Virus record (IMG/VR): IMGVR_UViG_3300037264_007501
Span: 1 to 64,000 of that record
Length of the DNA: 64,000 nucleotides
Strand: one strand, 5' to 3'
Origin: a virus
This document shows, piece by piece, positions 1 to 7,173 of the stretch. Each line of letters begins with the position of its first letter. Within the stretch, counting starts at the first letter, position 1. The notes beneath the pieces were generated by a model. The model made no database searches. It was not told the origin of the DNA and saw only the letters and a program-made list of their open reading frames with translations. The translations under genes were made by a program, and so were the position numbers.

Positions 1-1059
1 AATGGGGATCAGCCCTGCTTGCGCGTCAAGACCAGGCTCGGATCCACCCTAGAAATCACACTCAACCATCCCCTAAGAAAACTGCTGGGGTGGGTAGAGG
101 CAGATCGTTTAGTCGTTGGCGATAAGATCGCTTCCCTGCGAACCCTTGGGCAGTTCGGTAGCGTATCGAACAGCTGGGCCGGCCTCGTAGGCTTGTGGCT
201 TGGGGATGGGCATAGCTCGGGCAGCTTCGGGTTCACTCAGAAGAGCCCCGAGGTGCAGAGGTGGTTTAGCGAGCTCTTGGCCAAGTCTGGACATCCGCCG
301 CCCACCGCACGCTTGGACGTCCGCTCCGGGACTACAAAATTCTACCTTTCTCTCATGTCTGACTTTGGGAAGTGGGTAGAGAAGACCGGTCTCAAAGGAA
401 AGTTATCGGAGTCGAAGTTCATCCCAGAAGAGTGCTTTCAATACGACAGAGAGTCGACTCGGGACCTTCTCCGAGGTTTGTGGGCCACGGATGGTCACTG
501 CAAGAACGTTCACAAAAGCAAAGTAGACTTGGTCTACTGCTCAGTGAGCCAGACCATGGCTAGGCAGGTCCGGCTGTTGCTTAGGAAGTTCGGCATTGTC
601 ACTGTAGTAAGAGAAAACACGCCCACCAATAAGAACGCCAACAAGGCGTACGTTGTTCGCGTCGTTACACGCAAATCTATTGAGGCTTTTCACAGGGAGA
701 TAGGTCCTGTACCTGGCAAAACATTCTCTATTCCAGATGTCGCCTCAAACAGCAATTTAGACACACTTCCAAAAGATATACATGAGGTTGTAGTTCAGGC
801 TAGAAAAGACGCCGGTACTTACTGGCAAAGAGACGGCTTCCAGTCCAAAGGCCACTGCGTTAAACGAGCCTACTGCCCAACCTATGAGAAAATAGCGGCC
901 CAACAAAAAGAGCTACAAAGTCCCATCATTCAAAAGGTTCTGGATTCAGACATCATCTGGGACGAGATAGCTTCAATAGAAAACATCGGCGTGCAGCCGA
1001 CCTGGGCGCTGCAGACGGCGACTGAAACGTATATCTCTGATTTCGTGGTGAACCATAAC
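1..1059 (+). mobile_element. Intein with LAGLIDADG endonuclease domain in terminase Walker A (partial)
   Basis: The splicing block B-like segment is STLEITLNHPL (nt 46-78). Two LAGLIDADG helices are visible: GLVGLWLGDGH (about nt 181-213) and LLRGLWATDGH (about nt 466-498). The C-terminal junction is FVVNHN followed by Thr: the last intein residue is Asn at nt 1057-1059 and the +1 nucleophile is Thr at nt 1060. The following TTFLGNN fits insertion inside the GK-T/S of the ATPase P-loop, a common intein site. The N-terminal splice residue and block A lie left of the window. The endonuclease looks intact, because both acidic residues of the two motifs are present. Confidence 0.9.
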
Positions 1060-2526
1060 ACCACATTTCTGGGCAACAACTTGGTCATCTCGTCTGTTGT
1101 TCGGCCATACAACAAAGCGCTCTATGTCTCGCCGTCGCATTCACAGACCAGGCAATTCTCAAACGAAAAGCTGAAGCCTGTGCTCGAACAGAGCCCACTA
1201 ATCAAGCGATATTTTCAAGACAGTTTTGTAAGCCAGCAGGTCTTTGAGAAGGGGTTCACGAACGGGTCGTATATATTTTTACGCTCCGCGTTCCGTACTG
1301 CGGACCGGACCCGCGGGATCTCCGCCCGGCAGCTCTGCCTGGACGAGCTCCAGGACTTCTACGGCTCTGAGATCCCGGTCATCATGGAGTGCACGTCCCA
1401 CTTTCCCGACTCCACCGTACTGATGGCGGGCACGCCCAAGTCGTTCGACAATCCGATCGAGCAGCACTGGGAGAACTCCTCCCAGAACGAGTGGATGGTC
1501 CGGTGCCCGGCCTGTAACCACTGGAACTTTCTCGATGAGAAGAACATCGCCCCCACGGTCATGTACGTGGAGAAGAAGCTACCGCCCGGCCCCGTCTGCA
1601 GTAAGTGCGTAAAGCCCATCAACCCGGCCACCGGACAGTGGCAGTCCTTCTCCTCGATGCGAACCGTGCAGGGCTACCGCATCGCCCAGATCATGGTCCC
1701 GTGGATCGTAGAGACCTACGAGCAGTGGCTGAAGCTGCTCTGGAAGCGCGACACCTACCCGATGGGCCAGCTCTACAACGAGGTGCTGGGGCTGTCCTAC
1801 GATAACGCCAGCAAACCCATCACCAAGGCTGAGCTGACCGAGATCTGCGACCCCGGGCTGAAGCTGCTCAAAGAGTTTCCCACCCAGGAGGAGGCAACCG
1901 CTGTACAGGGCCAGATCCTGGTAGCGGGGGTGGACTGGGGCGAAGGCAACGACGGCGCTGACCGCACGCCCACGGGTAAGCTCCGGAGCGCTTCCTATAC
2001 GGTGCTCACGATCGGCACCTACGTTAACCAGAAAATATTCAAAGTCCTCTTCATGAAGCGGTACACCGGCAACCAGGTGGACCCGGACTTTGCCGTGAGA
2101 GACATCGTTCGCATTTGCAAGGCTTACGGTATCTCGCTGATTGGAGTCGACTACGGCCACGGCTGGGGCGTGAACAACCAGCTCGTGCGCATGATGGGCG
2201 CGCAGCGGGTGGTGCAGTTCCAGTACTTGCCCAAGCAGAAGAAGCCCATGATCTGGGACCCGCTCGGCTTCAAGTACATGCTGCTCAGGAACCTCATGAT
2301 CTCCGAGTTTTTTTACGCGCTGAAGGCCCGCCAAATCATCCTGCCCAGGTGGGAGGAGTTCGAGACCTTTGGTAAGGACCTGCTGTCGGTATTCACCGAG
2401 TGGCACGATTATCTTAAGCAAATCCGATACGATCACCGGCAAACGGATCCGGATGACTCCCTCCACAGCATGCTCTACGCGAAGCTCGCTGGGGATGTGT
2501 TCCTGGGCAAGCGCACGCGGGTGTAG
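1..2526 (+). CDS. terL: Large terminase subunit, intein-containing, 5' partial
   Basis: The reading frame is open to the left edge, so the gene starts outside the window. Codons 1-353 are the rest of an intein. The extein resumes at nt 1060 with TTFLGNN, which follows the missing Walker A motif. Walker B is LCLDELQD (about nt 1336-1359). A Cys-rich insert (CPAC at about nt 1507, CSKC at about nt 1600) looks like a zinc finger. The RNase H-like nuclease domain shows acidic motifs AGVDWGEG (nt 1924 on), IGVDYGHG (nt 2140 on) and DPDDSLHS (nt 2449 on). The known role of this family is ATP-driven packaging of DNA into the prohead and cutting of the concatemer. After protein splicing the extein should be a normal terminase. 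It ends at a hairpin cluster. Confidence 0.92.
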   Translation, partial: NGDQPCLRVKTRLGSTLEITLNHPLRKLLGWVEADRLVVGDKIASLRTLGQFGSVSNSWAGLVGLWLGDGHSSGSFGFTQKSPEVQRWFSELLAKSGHPPPTARLDVRSGTTKFYLSLMSDFGKWVEKTGLKGKLSESKFIPEECFQYDRESTRDLLRGLWATDGHCKNVHKSKVDLVYCSVSQTMARQVRLLLRKFGIVTVVRENTPTNKNANKAYVVRVVTRKSIEAFHREIGPVPGKTFSIPDVASNSNLDTLPKDIHEVVVQARKDAGTYWQRDGFQSKGHCVKRAYCPTYEKIAAQQKELQSPIIQKVLDSDIIWDEIASIENIGVQPTWALQTATETYISDFVVNHNTTFLGNNLVISSVVRPYNKALYVSPSHSQTRQFSNEKLKPVLEQSPLIKRYFQDSFVSQQVFEKGFTNGSYIFLRSAFRTADRTRGISARQLCLDELQDFYGSEIPVIMECTSHFPDSTVLMAGTPKSFDNPIEQHWENSSQNEWMVRCPACNHWNFLDEKNIAPTVMYVEKKLPPGPVCSKCVKPINPATGQWQSFSSMRTVQGYRIAQIMVPWIVETYEQWLKLLWKRDTYPMGQLYNEVLGLSYDNASKPITKAELTEICDPGLKLLKEFPTQEEATAVQGQILVAGVDWGEGNDGADRTPTGKLRSASYTVLTIGTYVNQKIFKVLFMKRYTGNQVDPDFAVRDIVRICKAYGISLIGVDYGHGWGVNNQLVRMMGAQRVVQFQYLPKQKKPMIWDPLGFKYMLLRNLMISEFFYALKARQIILPRWEEFETFGKDLLSVFTEWHDYLKQIRYDHRQTDPDDSLHSMLYAKLAGDVFLGKRTRV

Positions 2527-2567
2527 CTGTTCACTTTAAAGTGAACGTTCATTTACAGTGAACAGCT
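2525..2567. repeat. Nested palindromes after the terminase stop
   Basis: An outer inverted repeat AGCTGTTCACT (2525-2535) / AGTGAACAGCT (2557-2567) encloses a perfect 18-bp palindrome GTTCACTTTAAAGTGAAC (2529-2546) and a third imperfect copy, GTTCATTTACAGTGAAC (2547-2563). The half-site GTTCACT/AGTGAAC therefore occurs four times in 40 bp, which suits a dimeric repressor as well as a hairpin. The left arm includes the last bases of the terminase stop codon. Confidence 0.65.
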
Positions 2568-2598
2568 AAAAAGAAAGCCACGGTGGGTGACTTTCTTT
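2566..2598 (-). terminator. Hairpin terminator between convergent genes
   Basis: AAAGAAAG (2570-2577) pairs perfectly with CTTTCTTT (2591-2598), with a further CAC/GTG in the loop. Read on the minus strand the stem is followed by TTTTTAG, so it should end transcription from the minus-strand gene at 2608-3582. Read on the plus strand the tail is weaker. Confidence 0.55.
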
Positions 2599-2607
2599 CT
2601 GGTAGGT

Positions 2608-3582
2608 CTACTGCGCCTTTAAGACACCCAAAAGGATATCCATTTTTAGGTCTGGGCTTAGGTCAGGATCGTCGAGCATTAGCCCTATCGAGACTGGTAG
2701 CTTCCCAACTATAGGACGGATGGAGGCGACTCTTTGCGCGGTATTGAGGTCGGGGTCTTCCAGCATGAACTGGATAGAAACCGGAATTCCCTTTTTTTGC
2801 AGAACGACTGCGGTCGGCGGTGGCGCAATCGGTGGCGTCGGAGTATCGACGGTGGCAGCAATCTTCCCTTCTCTGATTTTTTTATTCCTCAGATTCTGTA
2901 CTTTTTTTCGCTTTGCAGCTCTCCGTGCTGCGGCCCAGGTCGTTTGCTCGGACCACTTCCCGTCTTTCGCACCTGAAACGACCCCGTCATCATTCAACAT
3001 GATCGCTATTTTTGCGTAGGAAATACCTCCGGAGTAAAGGCGCGTAATCCTGGTCGCTGCTATTTTTCTTTCTTCAGGGGTGAGTTTTCTGCTTCCATCT
3101 AGGCCGCATCCTCTCGTTCGCGGCGGCTCAGTCTCTTGCTGCAGTACTTCCGGCTTCGGTTCCGGTCTGGGTAAAATCCTTCCAAAGGTATCTGGAACCG
3201 GCGCTGACTTGGGGTGATATACAGAGACGTGCATTGCCATTTCTGAGACGGTTCCTTTAAAGAAACAATGCGGGGCTCCACACTCGATCCTGGCTTTCTG
3301 CGCTTCCTTGAGTAGAGCTTGCTCCACCTCCTTGGGCGAAGCTGGCACCATCTTCACCATGTCACCCACTTTTGCAGTGAGTGGACCTGAGCGTATTAGT
3401 TTAGAAGTATTGGCTCTGCGTATCACCATCTCGACCTCGGCGGTGGTGTGGGGGTTCTCCTTGTTGCCATTGCTGATAGCGACGGTGTTCTGATCTTTTT
3501 TCCATATGGTCGTTTTTTTGCTCGCCCTGTGCAGCTCAAAGCCACTCTTAATGAGTGCCTTTCTCGCTTCATTATTCGTCAT
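2608..3582 (-). CDS. Multidomain DNA/RNA-binding-like protein (HicA-like, zinc finger, recombinase-type HTH)
   Basis: 324 aa, not assignable to one family. Residues 1-55 (ALIKSGFELHRASKKTTIWK ... NPHTTAEVEMVIRRA) resemble the HicA mRNA-interferase fold, but the catalytic-like His position is not obvious. Residues about 99-125 contain C-x4-C-x11-H-x4-H, a zinc-finger-like pattern. Residues about 165-225 (ITRLYSGGISYAKIAIMLND) look like the HTH/linker region of serine recombinases. The C-terminus carries a tandem duplication: PVSIQFMLEDPDL and PVSIGLMLDDPDL, 34 residues apart. The start has a GGGAGAACACATG ribosome site and an upstream extended -10. A regulator or nucleic-acid-binding role is inference. 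Confidence 0.6.
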   Translation of the reverse strand: MTNNEARKALIKSGFELHRASKKTTIWKKDQNTVAISNGNKENPHTTAEVEMVIRRANTSKLIRSGPLTAKVGDMVKMVPASPKEVEQALLKEAQKARIECGAPHCFFKGTVSEMAMHVSVYHPKSAPVPDTFGRILPRPEPKPEVLQQETEPPRTRGCGLDGSRKLTPEERKIAATRITRLYSGGISYAKIAIMLNDDGVVSGAKDGKWSEQTTWAAARRAAKRKKVQNLRNKKIREGKIAATVDTPTPPIAPPPTAVVLQKKGIPVSIQFMLEDPDLNTAQRVASIRPIVGKLPVSIGLMLDDPDLSPDLKMDILLGVLKAQ

Positions 3583-3612
3583 GTGTTCTCCCTGGGTCAG
3601 TTGTATATCTAC

Positions 3613-3629
3613 TACTTTACTTATACCAA
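3613..3629 (-). promoter_or_regulatory. Extended -10 promoter for the 2608-3582 gene
   Basis: The minus strand reads TTGGTATAAG (plus 3620-3629): a TG-n-TATAAG extended -10, 38 nt before the start codon. The same TGGTATAAG appears upstream of minus genes at 23157 and 52328. No convincing -35 is seen. Confidence 0.5.
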
Positions 3630-3664
3630 TTAAAAAGGGCCCCTCCCGTTTCCAGGAGGGGCCC
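3628..3664 (-). terminator. Intrinsic terminator of the trypsin gene
   Basis: On the minus strand GGGCCCCTCCTGGAAACGGGAGGGGCCC forms a strong stem (10-bp arms) followed by TTTTTAATT. It lies just after the stop of the 3693-4604 gene and just before the promoter of the next minus gene. Confidence 0.85.
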
Positions 3665-3692
3665 GTGGCATCGCCTTCAGCGTCTTTTCAAC

Positions 3693-4604
3693 TTAGCGAT
3701 GACCATCAAAGAACTGCATCAGGAACTCGAACTGACGTTTGATGAAGTCGAGCTCGGCCTCGTTGCCGGGCAGCACTTCAGCATCGAACTTGACCATCTT
3801 GCTCGTGCCGGAGAACTTCATCGGCTGGGGCTGCGGGGTGCCGCAGTCCTTGGTAATGCCACAGACGATGGCGTTGTTGTTACTCGCACTCCAGGCCTTG
3901 ATGAAGTCCGTGCTCTCCACGATATCCAACCGGGCGTTGTAGTTCGTATCCTGGATGTTCCCCTTGGAGTTGATGCCGAGAAGAAGGGGTTTCGTGATGT
4001 CGGCGATATCAAATGCTGGGCCTCCCGAGTCGCCGAAGCAAAGTGCCGCTCCTCCTGGGGCCTTGCCGCTGACCACATCGTAGCCAGATATCCCCGTGAT
4101 CCGGTTCTTACCCTGTCGCAGCTGCCCGTCGTTGCCACCACCGCCACCTGGGTTGGTGCAGCCGTAGCCAAAGATCTGGATATCGACCCCGTTGACGACC
4201 TTGCCGCCGATGCTGGCCGGCTTCAGATCAGCAATCTCTTGGTCGAGGTAAACCATGGCAATGTCGTGGTCCTTGCCCGGGTAGATACTGCTGCGCGTGG
4301 CCGTACCGGTGAAGACCGCGTTGGGGTCACTGATGATGTTGGGCCGGGTCGCACGGAGCTTGAAGGTTACCTTGGCTCCGTTTTGCGCGCAGTGCGCGGC
4401 CGTAATGACGGCACGGGGACCAACGATGGTAGCCGTGCAGCGGGCGTTGTTGACGCTGATGTAGACCACCTCCGGAAAGAGCGGCAAAGGCACCACGGTT
4501 CCATTGATGAGTGTTGGGTGGATAGGCTGGCCCTGGGCATCCTTGAAGATAGGATCGCCGGCCATGGCCGTACTGCAAAGCAACGACAGAAGTAGTGTTT
4601 TCAT
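3693..4604 (-). CDS. Secreted trypsin-like serine protease (S1 family)
   Basis: 303 aa from ATG at 4604, which overlaps the previous stop as ATGA. Residues 1-16 (MKTLLLSLLCSTAMAG) are a Sec signal peptide, so the enzyme is exported. The catalytic triad is visible: H71 in TAAHC, D114 in HDIAMVYL and S193 in CFGDSGGP. Cys56 and Cys72 bracket the His as in trypsins. There is no long propeptide. The C-terminal 60 residues beyond the protease fold are of unknown role. The downstream partner is a terminator and the upstream partner is a small HExxH protein. A secreted trypsin is unusual for a phage. It could attack the host envelope, outer-membrane proteins or competing factors; the target is unknown. 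Confidence 0.93.
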   Translation of the reverse strand: MKTLLLSLLCSTAMAGDPIFKDAQGQPIHPTLINGTVVPLPLFPEVVYISVNNARCTATIVGPRAVITAAHCAQNGAKVTFKLRATRPNIISDPNAVFTGTATRSSIYPGKDHDIAMVYLDQEIADLKPASIGGKVVNGVDIQIFGYGCTNPGGGGGNDGQLRQGKNRITGISGYDVVSGKAPGGAALCFGDSGGPAFDIADITKPLLLGINSKGNIQDTNYNARLDIVESTDFIKAWSASNNNAIVCGITKDCGTPQPQPMKFSGTSKMVKFDAEVLPGNEAELDFIKRQFEFLMQFFDGHR

Positions 4605-4885
4605 CGTCCGTATGCCTCTTTCTCGAAGGGGTGTTTGAGGTACGCTAACCGGTGTGAGCGGTACTGGACAAGCCCTTTCAGGTAGTACCACAGGTACTTG
4701 ACGTAGAATCCAAAGACTCCGTGAGTGTCCATCTGCCGCTGGTGCACCATCTCGTGCTCGAGCAGCGCCTTTGAGACCTGCTCTTTGGCGTCTCTGAAAA
4801 GGATGGTGCGGCCGAAGACAGCGCCCTCGTACTTTTTCATCCATGGCATCTTGAAGTACCAGTGGGAGTATTTGATGGTGGTCAT
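4601..4885 (-). CDS. Small HExxH zinc-metallopeptidase-like protein
   Basis: 94 aa. The motif LLEHEMVHQRQ (H44, E45, H48) is the HExxH zinc-protease signature in a predicted helix. The rest is rich in aromatic and basic residues (KYLWYYLKGLV, KHPFEKEAYG). No signal peptide is seen. It forms a two-gene unit with the trypsin, with an ATGA start/stop overlap. The upstream minus-strand sequence AGTAGTAGATATAC, found also before the 3582 gene, sits directly against the start codon. Enzymatic activity is inferred only from the motif and its small size. Confidence 0.7.
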   Translation of the reverse strand: MTTIKYSHWYFKMPWMKKYEGAVFGRTILFRDAKEQVSKALLEHEMVHQRQMDTHGVFGFYVKYLWYYLKGLVQYRSHRLAYLKHPFEKEAYGR

Positions 4886-4926
4886 GCGTATATCTACTAC
4901 TGCAGCGCGCAGCTACAGGCAAGACG

Positions 4927-4935
4927 TGCTATACT
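4927..4935 (+). promoter_or_regulatory. Extended -10 promoter giving a leaderless transcript
   Basis: TG-C-TATACT (4927-4935) lies 7 nt before the ATG at 4943. Transcription would start at or next to the start codon, and no Shine-Dalgarno site precedes this gene. Confidence 0.5.
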
Positions 4936-4942
4936 CTTTCTG

Positions 4943-5080
4943 ATGAGCCGCCCCACTTGCCCAACTTGCGGAACAGTGGAGTGTGTCCAACGCACTACTC
5001 TCGTCGTTGATGGTCAGCCGCGCCTCTTTTTCGTTTGCGTTGAGTGCAACGAAGTCATCGCTGAAGTCGTAGTCAACTAA
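4943..5080 (+). CDS. Small zinc-ribbon protein
   Basis: 45 aa. Two Cys pairs, CPTC near the N-terminus and CVEC at about residues 33-36, separated by a strand-rich middle, make a classic zinc ribbon. The start was chosen at ATG 4943 because the -10 element lies just before it. It opens the plus-strand unit that contains the secreted 230-aa protein and the papain-like protease. Its function is unknown. Confidence 0.65.
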   Translation: MSRPTCPTCGTVECVQRTTLVVDGQPRLFFVCVECNEVIAEVVVN

Positions 5081-5093
5081 CAAGGAGATCCAC

Positions 5094-5786
5094 ATGAAAG
5101 CATTCATGCTTTTGTTGGTCCCGTTTGTCGCCATGGGTGATATCCGGTCCGACGTTGAAGCTTACCAATTGGCGTCCAAGGGGCTGGTTCCACGTATCAA
5201 TCTCCTTGGCGCACACAACGAAGTCAGCCGCGTGGCCCAGGACCTCGAGAACGGCAAGCTCCGTCAGCGTGTGCAGATGGCGACTGACGCCATCATTCGC
5301 ACGGCCGGCGCGCGCTTACGGGACAAAGGCTTCGTGGCCGAGGCCAACACCATTGAAAGCGAGTGGGCGTTCGTTTACATGCCCATATTCACCGACCGAG
5401 ATATCGGTGACCACAAGCCGCTTTCGGACTGGCTTGCAAAAACCTACGACGCCATTGAGGCAAAGCTCGGCATCCAACTGTGTACACTGTTGCATCTTTC
5501 AGATTTGAAAACCATCAACTTTGGAATTCCAGTTGTGTTCGACCCATGCAACGCTGAGTGGGACATGGTCGAATACGCCAAGCACTTTGTCGGCGACGAG
5601 AAGTACTTCGGATTGGCCCCCGTTATTACCTACTGGTGCGTATCCATCGCATGCACGGCGGCCACCTGGGGAGCAGGCATCGGCTGGCTCTGTGGACCGC
5701 TTGGGTCTGGGGCCGAGCTGGTCATGGCGCGATTCATTGCGCCGAAGCTGTCGGACAGGATCTACACCGCTGCTTGCAAGAAGTAG
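5094..5786 (+). CDS. Exported protein of unknown function
   Basis: 230 aa. The start follows an AAGGAG site 7 nt upstream. Residues 1-15 (MKAFMLLLVPFVAMG) form a signal peptide. The mature part is helical with Cys at about 150, 173, 203, 208, 220 and 228, suitable for periplasmic disulfides. A hydrophobic segment (residues about 195-215, VSIACTAATWGAGIGWL) could be membrane-active. It lies between the zinc-ribbon gene and the papain-like protease. I do not recognise a family. Confidence 0.75.
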   Translation: MKAFMLLLVPFVAMGDIRSDVEAYQLASKGLVPRINLLGAHNEVSRVAQDLENGKLRQRVQMATDAIIRTAGARLRDKGFVAEANTIESEWAFVYMPIFTDRDIGDHKPLSDWLAKTYDAIEAKLGIQLCTLLHLSDLKTINFGIPVVFDPCNAEWDMVEYAKHFVGDEKYFGLAPVITYWCVSIACTAATWGAGIGWLCGPLGSGAELVMARFIAPKLSDRIYTAACKK

Positions 5787-5793
5787 TCAGTGT

Positions 5794-5851
5794 CCGATCG
5801 GTTACAGAGTGGCCGTTTTAGCGATAGAATAGGCCATCTGTAACCGATCGG
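5794..5851. repeat. 20-bp inverted repeat in front of the papain-like protease gene
   Basis: CCGATCGGTTACAGAGTGGCC (5794-5814) is inverted as GGCCATCTGTAACCGATCGG (5832-5851), with one inserted base and a 17-nt loop. No U-run follows. A weak promoter-like pair (TTACAG 5802-5807, 17 bp, TAGAAT 5825-5830) lies inside, so this may be an operator or leader structure rather than a terminator. Confidence 0.6.
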
Positions 5852-5866
5852 TACCAGGGAGACCCC

Positions 5867-6817
5867 ATGAAGCTTATTCTCCTCTTTATGATTGTGTGTG
5901 CCATTGCGCTTCCCGCTCCCAAGCACAAGACCTACAAGTCCAGTAAGAAGCACCGCCACCACATGGGGCTCAAGAAGAAGAAGCTGAACAAAGAGCGGCG
6001 TAAGATGCGTGCGGCCGCCATTCCCATCCCGGACAAGCTCGACCTTCGGCCGAACCTGACGCCCATTTTGGACCAGGGCTCTTGCGGGTCTTGCTGGTCG
6101 TTTAGCCTGACTTCCATGCTGAGAGATGGGTACACGCTGAAGGGCATGGACCCGGGCCCAGTCTCGCAGCAGTACTTAGTCGATTGCGCTGAAACCAGCG
6201 CGGGTTGCAGCGGGGGGTATTTCGATGCTGCCGACTACCTGCAGCTCCCGAAGGGCTCGCCATCGGCAGAAGCGTACCCGTACCGCGGGGTTACTTCGGC
6301 CTGTCAAAAGGTCCCGCCAGTAAAGGGCGTCGTCGGCTGGCACATGCTCGGTGACGCTGATGGCGTGAGCACTCTGGATATCGAGTCGTACATGGCTCGG
6401 TCAGGAAAGCCGGTTTCAATCACGGTCGCGGCCGCTGCCGGCGAATGGGAAAGCTACGACTCTGGCATCTACAACGACTGTGTCTATGCCGGGGTGGATC
6501 ACATGATCAACATAGTCGGCTGGGACAACGAGGGCGCCTCCTTCGATGCCAAGGGGAATCTACCGCCTGGTAAGGGCATCTGGATCCTCCGCAACTCCTG
6601 GGGCCGCCGCTGGGGTGAGGAGGGCTGGATGCGCACCAAGATGACGGACGAGTCCGGAAAGAAGTGTAACAACGTCGCCGACGAAGCCGCGTATTTCGAC
6701 TTTGAGGCGCCTGCACCGCCACCGGAACCCGGCAGCAGCAATAGCTGGCCTATTGCGATTGGTTCTCTGCTGGGCCTCGGGCTGCTCCTAGCCCTCAGAG
6801 CCAAGAAGAGGAAGTAG
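5867..6817 (+). CDS. Secreted, membrane-anchored papain-like cysteine protease (C1A)
   Basis: 316 aa. Residues 1-16 are a signal peptide. Residues 20-48 are extremely Lys/Arg/His-rich and could be a short propeptide. The catalytic core is clear: Q70 and C76 in DQGSCGSCWSF, H212 in VDHMINIVGW and N243 in RNSWGRRWG, plus the papain GCSGG motif at about 113-117. After a Pro-rich linker (APAPPPEPGS) comes a transmembrane helix (about 293-311) and a terminal KKRK, the layout of a C-terminal anchor or sorting signal. Start: GGGAGACCCC precedes the ATG. Cysteine proteases of this class normally cut proteins outside the cytoplasm; the target here is unknown. Confidence 0.93.
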   Translation: MKLILLFMIVCAIALPAPKHKTYKSSKKHRHHMGLKKKKLNKERRKMRAAAIPIPDKLDLRPNLTPILDQGSCGSCWSFSLTSMLRDGYTLKGMDPGPVSQQYLVDCAETSAGCSGGYFDAADYLQLPKGSPSAEAYPYRGVTSACQKVPPVKGVVGWHMLGDADGVSTLDIESYMARSGKPVSITVAAAAGEWESYDSGIYNDCVYAGVDHMINIVGWDNEGASFDAKGNLPPGKGIWILRNSWGRRWGEEGWMRTKMTDESGKKCNNVADEAAYFDFEAPAPPPEPGSSNSWPIAIGSLLGLGLLLALRAKKRK

Positions 6818-6835
6818 ACACGCTCGAGCAGCTTC

Positions 6836-7132
6836 TTAGCGCGCGTGGAGGTGTCCGTTTGTGGTATTGAGGAATTTGTTGAATATCTCCCAAGTGTTAT
6901 TTGAGAGAGTCTTGTAGCCAGGGCTCAAGCCGTCCATCTCGGAGAGGTGCTTGGCCAGTATGATCCACGCCTTCCAGATATCGTGCGGGTCCATAGCTTT
7001 GAGGGTCTCGCCGTCGATAGAGAACATCCCCTGCTCACCGTCTTGAATCATGAAGGCGAGCAGGGCCTTGGATTCGCCTTCTATTCCCTTGTGGCCGCCG
7101 TCCTTCTCGTAGCTGATTTTGAACTTGAGCAC
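6836..7132 (-). CDS. Hypothetical protein
   Basis: 98 aa if started at GTG 7132 (LKFKISYEKDGG...). The frame stays open to a TTG at 7174, but that start would overlap the endolysin start on the other strand. The protein is soluble and mixed alpha/beta, with MDPHDIWKAWIILAKHLSEM predicted as a helix. It is alone on the minus strand between two plus-strand units, and convergent with the papain gene. No family recognised. Confidence 0.5.
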   Translation of the reverse strand: MLKFKISYEKDGGHKGIEGESKALLAFMIQDGEQGMFSIDGETLKAMDPHDIWKAWIILAKHLSEMDGLSPGYKTLSNNTWEIFNKFLNTTNGHLHAR

Positions 7133-7138
7133 AGTTAT

Positions 7139-7167
7139 TTGTACCTGCGGCTGACCGCGATTACAAT
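7139..7167 (+). promoter_or_regulatory. Promoter of the endolysin gene, leaderless geometry
   Basis: TTGTAC (7139-7144), 17-bp spacer, TACAAT (7162-7167), then 6 nt to the ATG at 7174. Both hexamers and the spacing fit a sigma70-type promoter, and transcription would begin at the start codon. No Shine-Dalgarno site is present. Confidence 0.6.
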
Positions 7168-7173
7168 GCCTCA

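Noticed and set aside
3555-4595. 346-aa open frame antisense to the trypsin gene
   Set aside because: It covers a gene with clear catalytic motifs on the other strand and crosses the terminator hairpin.
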